In this document: positions 1 to 7,856 of the stretch, in pieces
Position numbering within the stretch: position 1 is the stretch's first letter
Layout of the letters: each line of letters begins with the position of its first letter
Assembly (NCBI GenBank): GCA_963698395.1
Contig: CAVOQQ010000003.1
Coordinates: forward strand, 620,001 to 684,000
Direction: 5' to 3'
Source: JBBQUN01 sp963698395
GTDB lineage: Bacteria; Actinomycetota; Acidimicrobiia; Acidimicrobiales; SZUA-35
Length of the DNA stretch: 64,000 nucleotides
Notes under the pieces: generated by a model
Database searches by the model: none
The model's input: only the letters and a program-made list of their open reading frames with translations
What the model was told of the DNA's origin: nothing
Position numbers and translations under genes: made by a program

Positions 1-352
1 CCTTGACCCGGCACCGCCCGACGGTGAGCGAGGGCTCATCGACCAGTTCGACGAACACTCGTCCGAGAAAGCGCAGCTGCTCTGCTGCGGCATGCTCGCG
101 GATGGTGGCGGCGAACTCTGCGGTGAGCGCATCGTTGACCGTGATGAAGCGCTCGTAGTCCGACGTTGCCAGCTCGACGGTGAAGCGGTTCGGGGCGATC
201 GCGGCTCCTCGGCTGTCGAACGCCCGATCGGCGTCGACCACCTTGACCAGACGGCGAGCGACTTCGATCGGCTGGAGTCCCGAGCGAAACAGCCGAGCGA
301 ACATGCCCTCGACTGCCTGTTCGAGCCGTTCTTCGAGATTCCGCAACACCAT
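1..352 (-). CDS. fhaA: FhaA-type FHA-domain protein, N-terminal DUF3662 part (3' end outside window)
   Basis: The minus-strand reading from the ATG at 352 begins MVLRNLEERLEQAVEGMFAR and continues with GLQPIEVARRLVKVVD, the pattern of the DUF3662 domain that opens actinobacterial FhaA proteins. Only 117 codons are visible; the linker and C-terminal FHA domain lie to the left of the window. FhaA is a phosphothreonine-binding scaffold, usually encoded with other FHA, FtsW/RodA, PBP and Ser/Thr kinase genes that control cell-wall growth and division. None of those partners can be seen here. The identification rests on the N-terminal motif alone. Confidence 0.8.
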   Translation of the reverse strand, partial: MVLRNLEERLEQAVEGMFARLFRSGLQPIEVARRLVKVVDADRAFDSRGAAIAPNRFTVELATSDYERFITVNDALTAEFAATIREHAAAEQLRFLGRVFVELVDEPSLTVGRCRVK

Positions 353-516
353 CGTGGTTACGCTACCTGAGCCGTGGACGCTCCAAAGGAGCAGCCAGTT
401 CCGAGACGTTCGAGCAGCCGACGATGCCGACGATCGTGGCACCCGTCGAATGGAGTCCGACGACGCTCACGGTGTCGCACCGGACGAGAAGATTGCTACG
501 CTGCCGTCTTCCACTC

Positions 517-600
517 GCGCGAGTGGCGGAATTGGCAGACGCGCTGGATTCAGGTTCCAGTGTTCGAAAGGACGTGGGGGTTCAAGTCCCCCCTCGCGCA
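517..600 (+). tRNA. tRNA-Leu (anticodon CAG)
   Basis: An 84-nt type II tRNA. The 7-bp acceptor stem is GCGCGAG at 517-523 paired with CTCGCGC at 593-599, with A600 as discriminator. The anticodon stem CTGGA/TCCAG encloses TTCAGGT, giving anticodon CAG (codon CTG). A long variable arm and the T-loop TTCAAGT follow. CCA is not encoded. Confidence 0.95.
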
Positions 601-604
601 CGAT

Positions 605-1015
605 TGTGATGTCTCAATACATCGGAAACCCTCGAACCTGCGGTTCGGGGGTTTTGTGCGTTTTGCAGCGTGGTTGGTAGCCGATGTTCGGGTTGAGGGT
701 GAGGTGGCGGAGGAGTTCGCCGGTGTCGGTGGCGATGACTCGGATGTCGAGGTCGTCGATGAGAACGATGACAGCGATTCCTTGGTGGGCTCGGCCGATC
801 GAGATGTGGTGCATGCGGCCGCCGCGGCGTAGGGAAACGGCTCCGGTCTTGTCGATGCGGTCGCGGCGGACCCGGTAGTGGGGGCCGGCGGTGCTGCCGG
901 TGGGGCCGGTCTTTGGAAGCCGTTGGTAGGCGATGGCTGGTGTCGCACGGCCGAGGGAACGGTGGGGGCGTCGTTGGTTGTATTCGATGACGAAGACGTC
1001 GATCAGGACAGTGGG
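605..1015 (-). pseudogene. IS481-family transposase, C-terminal remnant
   Basis: Minus-strand translation gives VFVIEYNQRRPHRSLGRATP and then HYRVRRDRIDKTG...HHISIGRAHQG, the end of the DDE integrase core and C-terminal domain of IS481-family transposases. The reading starts abruptly at about 1015, where the 3' end of ogt begins, so the N-terminal two thirds and the other IS end are missing. The sequence at 605-622 (TGTGATGTCTCAATACAT) resembles IS481 terminal inverted repeats and lies 4 nt past the tRNA-Leu discriminator base. The element probably inserted beside the tRNA and was later deleted from its far side. It cannot encode an active transposase. Confidence 0.75.
627..656 (+). terminator. 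Hairpin with T-run after tRNA-Leu
   Basis: AACCCTCGAACC and GGTTCGGGGGTT form a stem of about 12 bp with one G-T wobble and a 3-nt loop, followed by TTTT. It lies 27 nt past the tRNA and inside the IS481 remnant, so the terminator now serving the tRNA may have come with the IS end. Confidence 0.7.
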
Positions 1016-1029
1016 CCGTCGCGACGCGC

Positions 1030-1548
1030 TCAGAACAGCGGGCGGTCGATGGGAGCCCCCTCGATCTCGAGTAAACGGCGTTTGGTCACGGTGCCCCCGT
1101 TGGCCGAGAAGCCGCCGAGTTGACCGTCGGCTGCGACCACCCGGTGGCACGGCACGATGATCGGCACGGGATTGCGACCCATGGCACCGCCGACAGCTTG
1201 CGCGCCACCGGGCTGCCCGAGACGCTTCGCAACGGCCCCATAGGTCATCACCACACCGGGCGGAATCGTTCGCGCCACCTCGTAGGCCGCACGATCGAAG
1301 TCGGGCACGGCATCGAGGTCGACGAGCACATCGCCGAGATCGCGGCGGGATCCAGCGACGAGGTCGGCCATCGCCTCGATGCCAAGCTCCACCAACGTGG
1401 GCGGATGGGTTCCCGTGGACTCGCCGATGACCGCTCTTGCCCGGGCGAGCGTTGCCGCATCACTCGCCTCTGGAAGCACCACGACTTTGATGCGCTGCTC
1501 GACCCACCCGACCCCACACCGGCCAAGTGCGGTGTCGAAGAGTGCCAC
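1030..1548 (-). CDS. ogt: Methylated-DNA--protein-cysteine methyltransferase (Ogt/MGMT)
   Basis: A 172-residue protein that removes alkyl groups from O6-alkylguanine by irreversible transfer to its own cysteine. The active-site signature IIVPCHRVVAADG is intact, preceded by the DNA-binding wing VVMTYGAVAKRLGQPGGAQAVGGAMGRN in two parts. The N-terminus FDTALGRCGVGWVEQRI matches the family, which supports the ATG at 1548 although it lies 89 nt inside the upstream nat gene. The two genes are probably co-transcribed and translationally coupled. Downstream it abuts the IS481 remnant within about 15 nt, but the C-terminus (APIDRPLF) looks complete. Confidence 0.9.
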   Translation of the reverse strand: MALFDTALGRCGVGWVEQRIKVVVLPEASDAATLARARAVIGESTGTHPPTLVELGIEAMADLVAGSRRDLGDVLVDLDAVPDFDRAAYEVARTIPPGVVMTYGAVAKRLGQPGGAQAVGGAMGRNPVPIIVPCHRVVAADGQLGGFSANGGTVTKRRLLEIEGAPIDRPLF

Positions 1549-2389
1549 GCCGCGCTCGGGAAGCCAACGACAGGCGAACCCGATCCGTTTCGGGCAGGTC
1601 GATCCCGAACCTGGTGGCCAGCACCGTTCCGAGCTCGCTGTCCTCGAAGCGTTGCTCTGATCGCTTGCCGTCGACCTCTTCGATCAGACGGGACCCGCTG
1701 AGCGTCACCCGGCCGTTCGAGGTGAGGCGACTCACGATGGGCTTCCGAGTGAAGGGTGACGCCTGGGCCGTCTGATGATGACGACAGCCCGGTTCGAAAT
1801 CATGAAGCACCCGCGGTGTGAGACTGAATCGGTACTGCGCCTCGCCTTCGCGCAGGAGATCGAACCATGGATCATCCACCGATTCGATGTCGCCATCGCC
1901 CGGGGTGGCGGCGACGATCCGGAACGCACCGGCCGAATCGACGTGGTCGACCTCGGGCTCGAAGAGGACCGGTTCGACGAAGGAGTCACCGAATCCGACG
2001 TCGACGAGGTAGCGGCGGTCGAGGTCGACGAGCAGGCACAAGTGATCGAAGGCGATGCCGAGCACGGGATCATCCGGCACGCCGTGGTCGAACACCCGGC
2101 CCTCGAGCAGCGTGACGTGATAGCCCAGCGCCGTGAGCAGGTCGGCGAACGCACCGTTGAGCTCGTAGCAGAACCCTCCCCGGCGAGCGTCGACGATCTT
2201 GGTGAGGATGCGGTCGAGGTCGAGTTCGACGGCCCGTTCGATGTGGATGTCGAGGTTCTCGAACGGGACGAACTCGAGATGCGCGCGATGCAGCAACCGC
2301 AGCGCTTCGAGCGAAGCCGCCGGTCCCAGCGCGGCCCGCTCCAGCCCGATCCGCTCCAGGTAGGCCGAGACTCGATCGGATGACAGCAC
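1460..2389 (-). CDS. nat: Arylamine N-acetyltransferase
   Basis: A 309-residue NAT-family enzyme that acetylates arylamines or hydrazines from acetyl-CoA through a cysteine protease-like triad. The triad is visible: Cys in RGGFCYELNG, His in AFDHLCLLV, Asp in LVDVGFGD. The GTG start at 2389 is supported by a TAGTGT box at 2401-2396, 6 nt upstream, consistent with a leaderless mRNA. The last ~30 residues (after GIDLPETDR) are basic, do not look like NAT and overlap ogt in another frame, so the family-like part ends near residue 275. The gene diverges from the amylosucrase gene. Confidence 0.88.
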   Translation of the reverse strand: MLSSDRVSAYLERIGLERAALGPAASLEALRLLHRAHLEFVPFENLDIHIERAVELDLDRILTKIVDARRGGFCYELNGAFADLLTALGYHVTLLEGRVFDHGVPDDPVLGIAFDHLCLLVDLDRRYLVDVGFGDSFVEPVLFEPEVDHVDSAGAFRIVAATPGDGDIESVDDPWFDLLREGEAQYRFSLTPRVLHDFEPGCRHHQTAQASPFTRKPIVSRLTSNGRVTLSGSRLIEEVDGKRSEQRFEDSELGTVLATRFGIDLPETDRVRLSLASRARRGTLRHRTWPVWGRVGRAAHQSRGASRGE

Positions 2390-2395
2390 GTGGCG

Positions 2396-2498
2396 ACACT
2401 ACCGCCGCCGACGTTGCAGATCCGTCGCATGGTGGCTGCTCATGGTTCGGTTCAAGGGGCGCTTCCGACCCACCGCCTGCCACTGATTCGAGTAGCGT
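2396..2498. promoter_or_regulatory. Divergent leaderless promoters of nat and amylosucrase
   Basis: On the minus strand TAGTGT (2401-2396) sits 6 nt before the GTG of nat. On the plus strand TAGCGT (2493-2498) sits 8 nt before GTG 2507 of the amylosucrase gene. Both fit the TANNNT -10 pattern seen repeatedly in this window. No Shine-Dalgarno sequence precedes either start. Confidence 0.5.
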
Positions 2499-2506
2499 TC
2501 CCGGCT

Positions 2507-4495
2507 GTGTTTCCCCCGGCTGATGCTGCGAACGAAACCGAAGCGGCCCTGCTCGACTTCATGAGCGAACTGGCTCCCACCGTGCGGGCGCGTTTCCTGA
2601 CGAGGTTCCGGCGATCACAGATCGACTCGCGGCCATCGCTCGCTGCGCTCTACGGCGAGCACCGCGCCGACGACGTGCTCTTCGCTCTGGCCTCCTCGGC
2701 TGCCCGAGCACTCGCAGCTCGCCCGGGCGACCTCGCCATCCTCGACGCCGCCCGCGAGGTCGAACCGAGTTGGTACCAGGCCCCTGACCGCCTCGGCTAC
2801 GTCGCCTACTGCGAACGCTTCGGTCCGACCATCAACGACGTCGAGCAGCGCGTTCCCTACCTGCATTCGCTCGGAGTCACCTACTTCCACCTGATGCAGG
2901 TCATCGCCGCTCGACCCGAGCCGAACGACGGCGGTTTCGCCGTACTCGACTACCGAGATGTCGATCCATCGCTCGGCACACTCGACGACCTCGCCTCGCT
3001 GGCCAAGGCATTGCGGACGTCCGGCATCTCGCTCTGCATCGACGTGGTGATGAACCACACCGCACGCGAACACGCCTGGGCCGAAGCGGCTCGGGCCGGT
3101 GACGCCGACAAACTGGCCTACTTCCTGACCTACCCCGATCGCGCCGAGCCCGACGATTGGGAAACCACACTCCCCGAGGTCTTCCCCGAGCTGGCGCCTG
3201 GCAACTTCACCTGGGACGACGACCTGAGGCGGTGGGTGTGGACCACGTTCAACACCTACCAGTGGGATCTCGACTACTCGAACCCGGCCGTGCTCGGCGA
3301 GATGCTGGAGATCATCCTCTTCCTGGCCAATGCCGGCGTCGAGGTCATGCGCCTCGACGCCGTGGCCTTCACGTGGAAGCGCAAGGGCACCAACTGCCAG
3401 AACCAGCCCGAGGCGCATCTCATCGCCCAGATCCTGCGCCAGTTCACCAACCTCGCCGCGCCCGGTGTGCTGCTCAAGGCCGAAGCCATCGTCGCTCCGG
3501 CCGATCTGCTCGGCTATCTCGGCCAACACGGCGAACAGGGGGAGCGCAACGAGTGCCACCTCGCCTACCACAACCAGTTGATGGCGATGACCTGGAGTGC
3601 GCTGGCGAGCCGAGACGCGAAGCTGCTCGCCACGTCGATGGCTGCGCTGCCCTCGACCCCGGAGGAAGCCGGATGGGCCACCTACGTCCGATGCCATGAT
3701 GACATCGGCTGGGCCGTCGACGACGACAACGCCGTCTCGGCCGGTCTCGACGGCTCCGCACACCGCCACTTCCTCGCCGACTTCTACCGAGGCGGCTTTC
3801 CTGGCTCGTTCGCCGAAGGCGCCCCGTTCGGGGTCAACGTGGCGACCGGCGACGAGCGAACGTGCGGCTCGACTGCATCGCTTGCCGGCCTCGAACGGGC
3901 TCTCGCCGCGGGTGATGAACGCTCGATCGCCGCAGCAATCGAGCGGATCGTGCTCGCCTACGGATTGGCCGCCTCGTTCGGCATGCCCCTGCTCTACATG
4001 GGTGACGAACTCGGAACACTGAATGATCACTCGTATCTGGATGATCCCGAGCTGGCCGACGATTCGCGCTGGATGCAGCGACCGTTCATGGATTGGAACG
4101 CCGTCGAACGGTCGATCACGAAGGGGACCGTCCAGTTCCAGATCCGAAGCGAGCTCCAGCACCTGTTTGCGACGAAGGCGGCGACGCCGGCGCTGGCTCA
4201 GGGTGGCGACTCGTGGATCATCGACGCCGGTGATGCCCGGGTGTTCGGTTTCGGCCGCTATCACCGTCGCAACGGCCGCCTCGTCGGCCTGGTGAACGTG
4301 TCCGACGAACCGGTGGTGGTGGATCGCTCGGTCCTCGGCGACGCCGGATTTCGATTCGCGCCGCGAGAGGTTCTCGGCCAGTCGAAGGTTTCGATCACCG
4401 ACCGTACCGTGCACATCGGCCCTCGCTCGATGGCCTGGTTCACCGACGATTTCGCGGAGCGGGTCGTCCCCTCGGTAGCGTCGCAACCATGGTGA
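2507..4495 (+). CDS. Amylosucrase-type GH13 enzyme (GH13_4)
   Basis: A glycoside hydrolase of about 662 residues that probably uses sucrose as glucosyl donor to build alpha-1,4-glucan or to transglucosylate. The (beta/alpha)8 barrel carries the amylosucrase hallmarks LGVTYFHLMQ, DVVMNHT, WVWTTFNTYQWDLDYSNP, the nucleophile in MRLDAVAFTWK, the acid/base Glu in LLKAEAIVAP and the third acid in CHDDIGWA. I chose GTG 2507 rather than the ATG at 2390 because the latter abuts nat and the TAGCGT box is 8 nt before GTG 2507; the shorter form also fits the usual length of about 640 residues. Its 3' end overlaps the next gene by 7 nt. A sucrose phosphorylase occurs at 37.7 kb, so sucrose looks important to this organism. 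Confidence 0.88.
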   Translation: MFPPADAANETEAALLDFMSELAPTVRARFLTRFRRSQIDSRPSLAALYGEHRADDVLFALASSAARALAARPGDLAILDAAREVEPSWYQAPDRLGYVAYCERFGPTINDVEQRVPYLHSLGVTYFHLMQVIAARPEPNDGGFAVLDYRDVDPSLGTLDDLASLAKALRTSGISLCIDVVMNHTAREHAWAEAARAGDADKLAYFLTYPDRAEPDDWETTLPEVFPELAPGNFTWDDDLRRWVWTTFNTYQWDLDYSNPAVLGEMLEIILFLANAGVEVMRLDAVAFTWKRKGTNCQNQPEAHLIAQILRQFTNLAAPGVLLKAEAIVAPADLLGYLGQHGEQGERNECHLAYHNQLMAMTWSALASRDAKLLATSMAALPSTPEEAGWATYVRCHDDIGWAVDDDNAVSAGLDGSAHRHFLADFYRGGFPGSFAEGAPFGVNVATGDERTCGSTASLAGLERALAAGDERSIAAAIERIVLAYGLAASFGMPLLYMGDELGTLNDHSYLDDPELADDSRWMQRPFMDWNAVERSITKGTVQFQIRSELQHLFATKAATPALAQGGDSWIIDAGDARVFGFGRYHRRNGRLVGLVNVSDEPVVVDRSVLGDAGFRFAPREVLGQSKVSITDRTVHIGPRSMAWFTDDFAERVVPSVASQPW

Positions 4496-5451
4496 GGCGC
4501 CCGGATCAAATCCGAAAGAGGCTCAAGGCTGCCGGTGAGCAGGCGAAGCGGGCAGCCGATCGCAGCATCGAAGAGCGACGCGGCAACATGCCGATGGCAC
4601 GGCCGACCCCACCTCGTCCGCTCGCCGAGATCCAGGCCGAACTCGACGGCCTCGTCGGACTCGATTCGGTCAAGGACCAGGTCAGCACGCTGATCGCCTT
4701 TCTCCAAGTGCAAGCGCAACGACGTGAACACGGGCTGTCGGAGGTGCCGACCAGCCAGCACCTGGTCTTTCTCGGCAATCCGGGAACCGGCAAGACCACC
4801 GTGGCTCGACTCATCGCCGAGATGTACGGCTCGATCGGCCTGCTCAAGCGGGGCCACCTCGTCGAGGTCGATCGGGCCGGACTCGTCGGCCAGTACGTCG
4901 GCCACACGGCGGTGAAGACCAACAAGGCCATCAAACGAGCGCTCGACGGCGTGCTGTTCATCGACGAGGCCTACGCCCTCTCCCCTGCCGGTCCGAAGAG
5001 CAACGACTTCGGAGCCGAGGCGATCGAAACGCTGATCAAGCGGATGGAGGACCATCGCGATCGTCTGGTCGTGATCGTTGCCGGATACCCCAAACTGATG
5101 CGGGCGTTCCTCGACTCCAACCCCGGGCTGCGTTCACGGTTCGCTCGTGAGATCCCGTTCCACGACTACACGACCGCCGAACTCGTCGCCATCACCGAAA
5201 AGGTCGCCAAAGACGCCGACTACACGCTTGCTCCCGAGGTGCACCGCTCACTCGAACAGATCTTCGAACGAGCGATTCGCAGCGACGGCTTCGGCAATGC
5301 GCGCTACTCGCGCACCCTGTTCGAGCAAGCCATCAACCGGCAGGCCCTCCGCCTGGCCGATGTCGGCGACGTCACCAAGCTGGGCCGCCAGGCGCTTTCC
5401 ACCTTGGAAGCGACCGACTTCGAGACGGCCGCCAAACTGATCAAGAACTGA
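4489..5451 (+). CDS. CbxX/CfqX-type AAA+ ATPase
   Basis: A 320-residue AAA+ protein. Walker A is FLGNPGTGKTT, Walker B is GVLFIDEAYAL, and the sensor region is VVIVAGYPKLM followed by NPGLRSRFAREIPF. This is the CbxX/CfqX/SpoVK subfamily, which includes Rubisco-activase-like and type VII secretion EccA-like chaperones. The N-terminal 45 residues are basic and not conserved. TAGCGT at 4476-4481 lies 7 nt before the ATG, inside the end of the amylosucrase gene, so it may be transcribed separately as well as by readthrough. No RuBisCO or ESX genes are visible, so the client is unknown. Confidence 0.85.
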   Translation: MVRRPDQIRKRLKAAGEQAKRAADRSIEERRGNMPMARPTPPRPLAEIQAELDGLVGLDSVKDQVSTLIAFLQVQAQRREHGLSEVPTSQHLVFLGNPGTGKTTVARLIAEMYGSIGLLKRGHLVEVDRAGLVGQYVGHTAVKTNKAIKRALDGVLFIDEAYALSPAGPKSNDFGAEAIETLIKRMEDHRDRLVVIVAGYPKLMRAFLDSNPGLRSRFAREIPFHDYTTAELVAITEKVAKDADYTLAPEVHRSLEQIFERAIRSDGFGNARYSRTLFEQAINRQALRLADVGDVTKLGRQALSTLEATDFETAAKLIKN

Positions 5452-5767
5452 CATCGAGACAACTGCCCGAGCCGGGCATGGTCCGAATGGACCAGTCACG
5501 ACGCCGGTTCACTCTGGGTCTGATGCGTCGTCGCCATCACGATGGCGACATGCGCCTCTGGCGGGTCCTCTTCTCGGCTGTTCACCTCTCGACCCTGATG
5601 TCGACGCTTCCGGCTCCCGCCGGTGCCGAGCTGGTCACACCCCAGGAAGCCCCATGGGGCCTCGCGACCGAAGGTCTGACCGGCAACATCGACCGATGGG
5701 TGACCGGCGTCTGGTCGGCACCACCCGAATGCACAACACCGCTGGTTCCCTGAGCCACTGGGTGTGA
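5452..5767. other. 316-bp intergenic region, no supported gene
   Basis: The region lies between convergent genes. It holds a short G+C hairpin (TGCCCG-AGC-CGGGCA near 5463-5477) without a T-run. A 91-codon frame at 5478-5753 has no family resemblance and no clear ribosome-binding site. Confidence 0.4.
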
Positions 5768-6220
5768 TCAGATGAGCCCTTCGGCTCGTCGTCGGCTGAG
5801 GTGCACATGGGCCTTGGCCGCTCCCCACATGAGTCCGGCTTCCTGTAGGGACTCGTCGATGTCGCCGAAGGTCGCCGGCGCCAGGTCGTAGATGTCGTCG
5901 GGAAACGCCTGCCCGGCGAACGGGTCCCGGTCGACCGCAGGAACCCCGAGCGAGACCAGCAGATCGGTTGCCGGACCGAGGCCGGATCGAACGATGGCGA
6001 GGGGGTTGGCCCGCTGCTCGTCGATGTCGGTGGCCAACAGTGTTCGAACCCGCTCGAGCATCGGACCGGTGATCGCCTCGATGGTGGCATCGAGCGCCTC
6101 GGAGGATGCTGCGTCACCGGAACGTTGCGCAAGAAGGCGCCGCAGCCACGGGCCGAGATGTCGCTCGAGCCCATCCGCCAGGTCGCTGGCGATCGCTGCC
6201 AATCGCTCGTCGTCGGTCAC
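5768..6220 (-). CDS. Conserved hypothetical protein, helical, acidic
   Basis: A 150-residue protein starting MTDDERLAAIASDLADGLER. It is predicted to be mainly alpha-helical and soluble, with no signal peptide, membrane segment or recognised catalytic motif. Its start overlaps the stop of the gene for the RimK-type protease-like protein by 4 nt (ATGA), so the two are surely translated from one mRNA. Function unknown. Confidence 0.7.
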   Translation of the reverse strand: MTDDERLAAIASDLADGLERHLGPWLRRLLAQRSGDAASSEALDATIEAITGPMLERVRTLLATDIDEQRANPLAIVRSGLGPATDLLVSLGVPAVDRDPFAGQAFPDDIYDLAPATFGDIDESLQEAGLMWGAAKAHVHLSRRRAEGLI

Positions 6221-6663
6221 TGTGGTTTCGCGATGCTTCGCTTGCCGGTGAGATACGACCTCGACGGATCGATGAGCACCTTCTTGCCCAGTCCCTTGCG
6301 CCCGATCAGCATGCGGAAACCCAGCTCGTCTCGGGAAGCCAACGACAGCTCGATCGGCCAGCTCGCACCGCCCATCTCGAGGTGGGTCTTGATGACGATG
6401 CGGCTCTGCTGCTGACCATTCGAGGAGCGGACCAGGCGCCGATCGTGGACCGGAGATTCACAGGTGACGGTTGGCAGCCGAGACCGCTGACGGGGATGGA
6501 GCTGGAACCGCACCCACTCGACACCGTCGATCGCGAAGGGCTGGATGCCGAAGGCATGGATCGCCGACGTTCGTGCCCCCGTGTCGACCTTCGCCTTCAC
6601 TGCGTCGACGCCGAGGTCGGGGAGTCCGACCCACTCTCGCCAGCCGATCTCGAACTTCGCCAT
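6217..6663 (-). CDS. RimK-associated ATP-dependent zinc protease-like protein (retropepsin fold)
   Basis: A 148-residue protein starting MAKFEIGWREWVGLPDL. The segment VKAKVDTGARTSAIHAF carries the DTGA aspartyl-protease-like motif, and FRMLIGRKGL matches the distal part of the family often called putative ATP-dependent zinc protease, found beside RimK glutamate ligases. In plants and bacteria members act in peptide modification or maturation; the biochemical role here is unproven. No rimK is in the window. It overlaps the following hypothetical gene by 4 nt. Confidence 0.8.
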   Translation of the reverse strand: MAKFEIGWREWVGLPDLGVDAVKAKVDTGARTSAIHAFGIQPFAIDGVEWVRFQLHPRQRSRLPTVTCESPVHDRRLVRSSNGQQQSRIVIKTHLEMGGASWPIELSLASRDELGFRMLIGRKGLGKKVLIDPSRSYLTGKRSIAKPQ

Positions 6664-6771
6664 AGCCGTTGATTCTGCCCCGAATGGCGCCTCGATGCTG
6701 GTACCGGCGTCATCGAGTCGCTCCGCGCCGACCTCATGGCACGGCGACCTTCCGGAGCTAGCGTCGTTCGG

Positions 6772-7383
6772 GTGAATCATGTACTCGTGTCGGCCGGAGC
6801 CGACAGCACCCCGGCCTCTCGCCGAGCCGCCCTCCTCGACATCCTCAAGACCAAGGGATTGCTCCGTCTCGACGCACCCGTGCAGCTCTCCTCGGGCGCG
6901 ATGAGCCGCTACTTCCTCGATGGCAAGAAAGCGTTGGCGCAGGGCGCCGACCTTGCGCTCGCCTGTCAGTGCCTGCTCGATCTGGCCGACGCCGCCGGCA
7001 TCGAGTTCGACGCTGTCGGCGGTCTCACACTCGGCGCCGATCAGTTCGCCCACGGCGTGGCCATCGTCGGCGACAAGGAGTGGTTCGTCGTTCGCAAGCA
7101 GCCGAAGGGGCGCGGCACCGACAAGTTCGTCGAGGGTGCATCACTCGAAGGCAAGCGGGTGCTGCTCGTCGATGACGTCATCACCACTGGCGGCTCGAGC
7201 CTGACGGCCAAGGAGCGCATCGACGCGGTGGGGGGCATCGTCGTGCTGGCTTCGACACTCGTTGCTCGCTCCGACGAACCGAGCACCACCTTCGCCGATG
7301 CCGGGGTGACCTTCATTCCACTTGCCACCTATGAAGACCTCGGCATTCCCGCCGTCGGCGCCGAAGAGGCCGCGCCGGCATGA
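6772..7383 (+). CDS. pyrE: Orotate phosphoribosyltransferase-like PRTase
   Basis: A protein of about 203 residues that converts orotate plus PRPP to OMP in pyrimidine synthesis. The PRPP-binding loop is KRVLLVDDVITTGGSS, and LRLDAPVQLSSGAMSRYFLDGK matches the N-terminal substrate region of PyrE. The GTG at 6772 is preferred over the upstream ATG at 6736 because TAGCGT (6759-6764) lies 7 nt before it, a leaderless arrangement. ybaK follows with a 4-nt overlap, then trmH, giving a three-gene unit. Confidence 0.88.
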   Translation: MNHVLVSAGADSTPASRRAALLDILKTKGLLRLDAPVQLSSGAMSRYFLDGKKALAQGADLALACQCLLDLADAAGIEFDAVGGLTLGADQFAHGVAIVGDKEWFVVRKQPKGRGTDKFVEGASLEGKRVLLVDDVITTGGSSLTAKERIDAVGGIVVLASTLVARSDEPSTTFADAGVTFIPLATYEDLGIPAVGAEEAAPA

Positions 7384-7856
7384 GCGATCTCCCGACGAGC
7401 GCACAGCGAGTGGTCAGCTTTGCCGGCGACCGAGGCTCGGTCCTCGAGGTCGTCGAGTACCCCGATGGCACGCGGTCGGCGGAGGACGCCGCCGCAGCCG
7501 TTGGCTGTGTGGTCGACCAGATCGTGAAGTCAATGATCTTCGACGCCGACGGCGAGCTGGTCCTGGCGCTCACCAGCGGCGCCAACCTGGTCCATGGACA
7601 GGCGCTTGCCGCCCTCGCCGGTGTCGACCGATGCGGCCGGGCGAACGCCGATCAGGTGCGAGCCACGACGAGCTTCGCCATCGGCGGCGTGCCCCCGTTC
7701 GGACACAGCACGCCGATACGTACGTGGATCGATCCTCATCTCATGACCTTCGATCGGGTGTGGGCGGCGGCCGGTACCCCTCGCCACGTTTTCCCGATCG
7801 AGCCGACGGTGTTGGTGTCGCTCTCCGGAGCAACCGTGGCGGACTTCGCTCAGTGA
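7380..7856 (+). CDS. ybaK: YbaK/EbsC-type aminoacyl-tRNA deacylase
   Basis: A 158-residue single-domain protein of the YbaK/ProRS-INS superfamily, which hydrolyses mischarged tRNA, typically Cys-tRNA(Pro). Typical elements are VGCVVDQIVKSMIFDADGE (the conserved lysine in IVKS) and the C-terminal GGVPPFGHSTPIRTWID. It overlaps pyrE by 4 nt. Its TGA stop (7854-7856) overlaps the GTG start of trmH, and the 24-bp tandem array begins at this stop codon. Confidence 0.85.
   Translation: MSDLPTSAQRVVSFAGDRGSVLEVVEYPDGTRSAEDAAAAVGCVVDQIVKSMIFDADGELVLALTSGANLVHGQALAALAGVDRCGRANADQVRATTSFAIGGVPPFGHSTPIRTWIDPHLMTFDRVWAAAGTPRHVFPIEPTVLVSLSGATVADFAQ

Noticed and set aside
2390..2506. ATG 2390 as the amylosucrase start
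   Set aside because: It abuts the nat start codon with no room for a promoter or ribosome-binding site. GTG 2507 has a -10 box 8 nt upstream and gives the family-typical length.
5463..5477. Hairpin after the AAA ATPase gene as a terminator
   Set aside because: The stem is only 6 bp and is not followed by a T-run.
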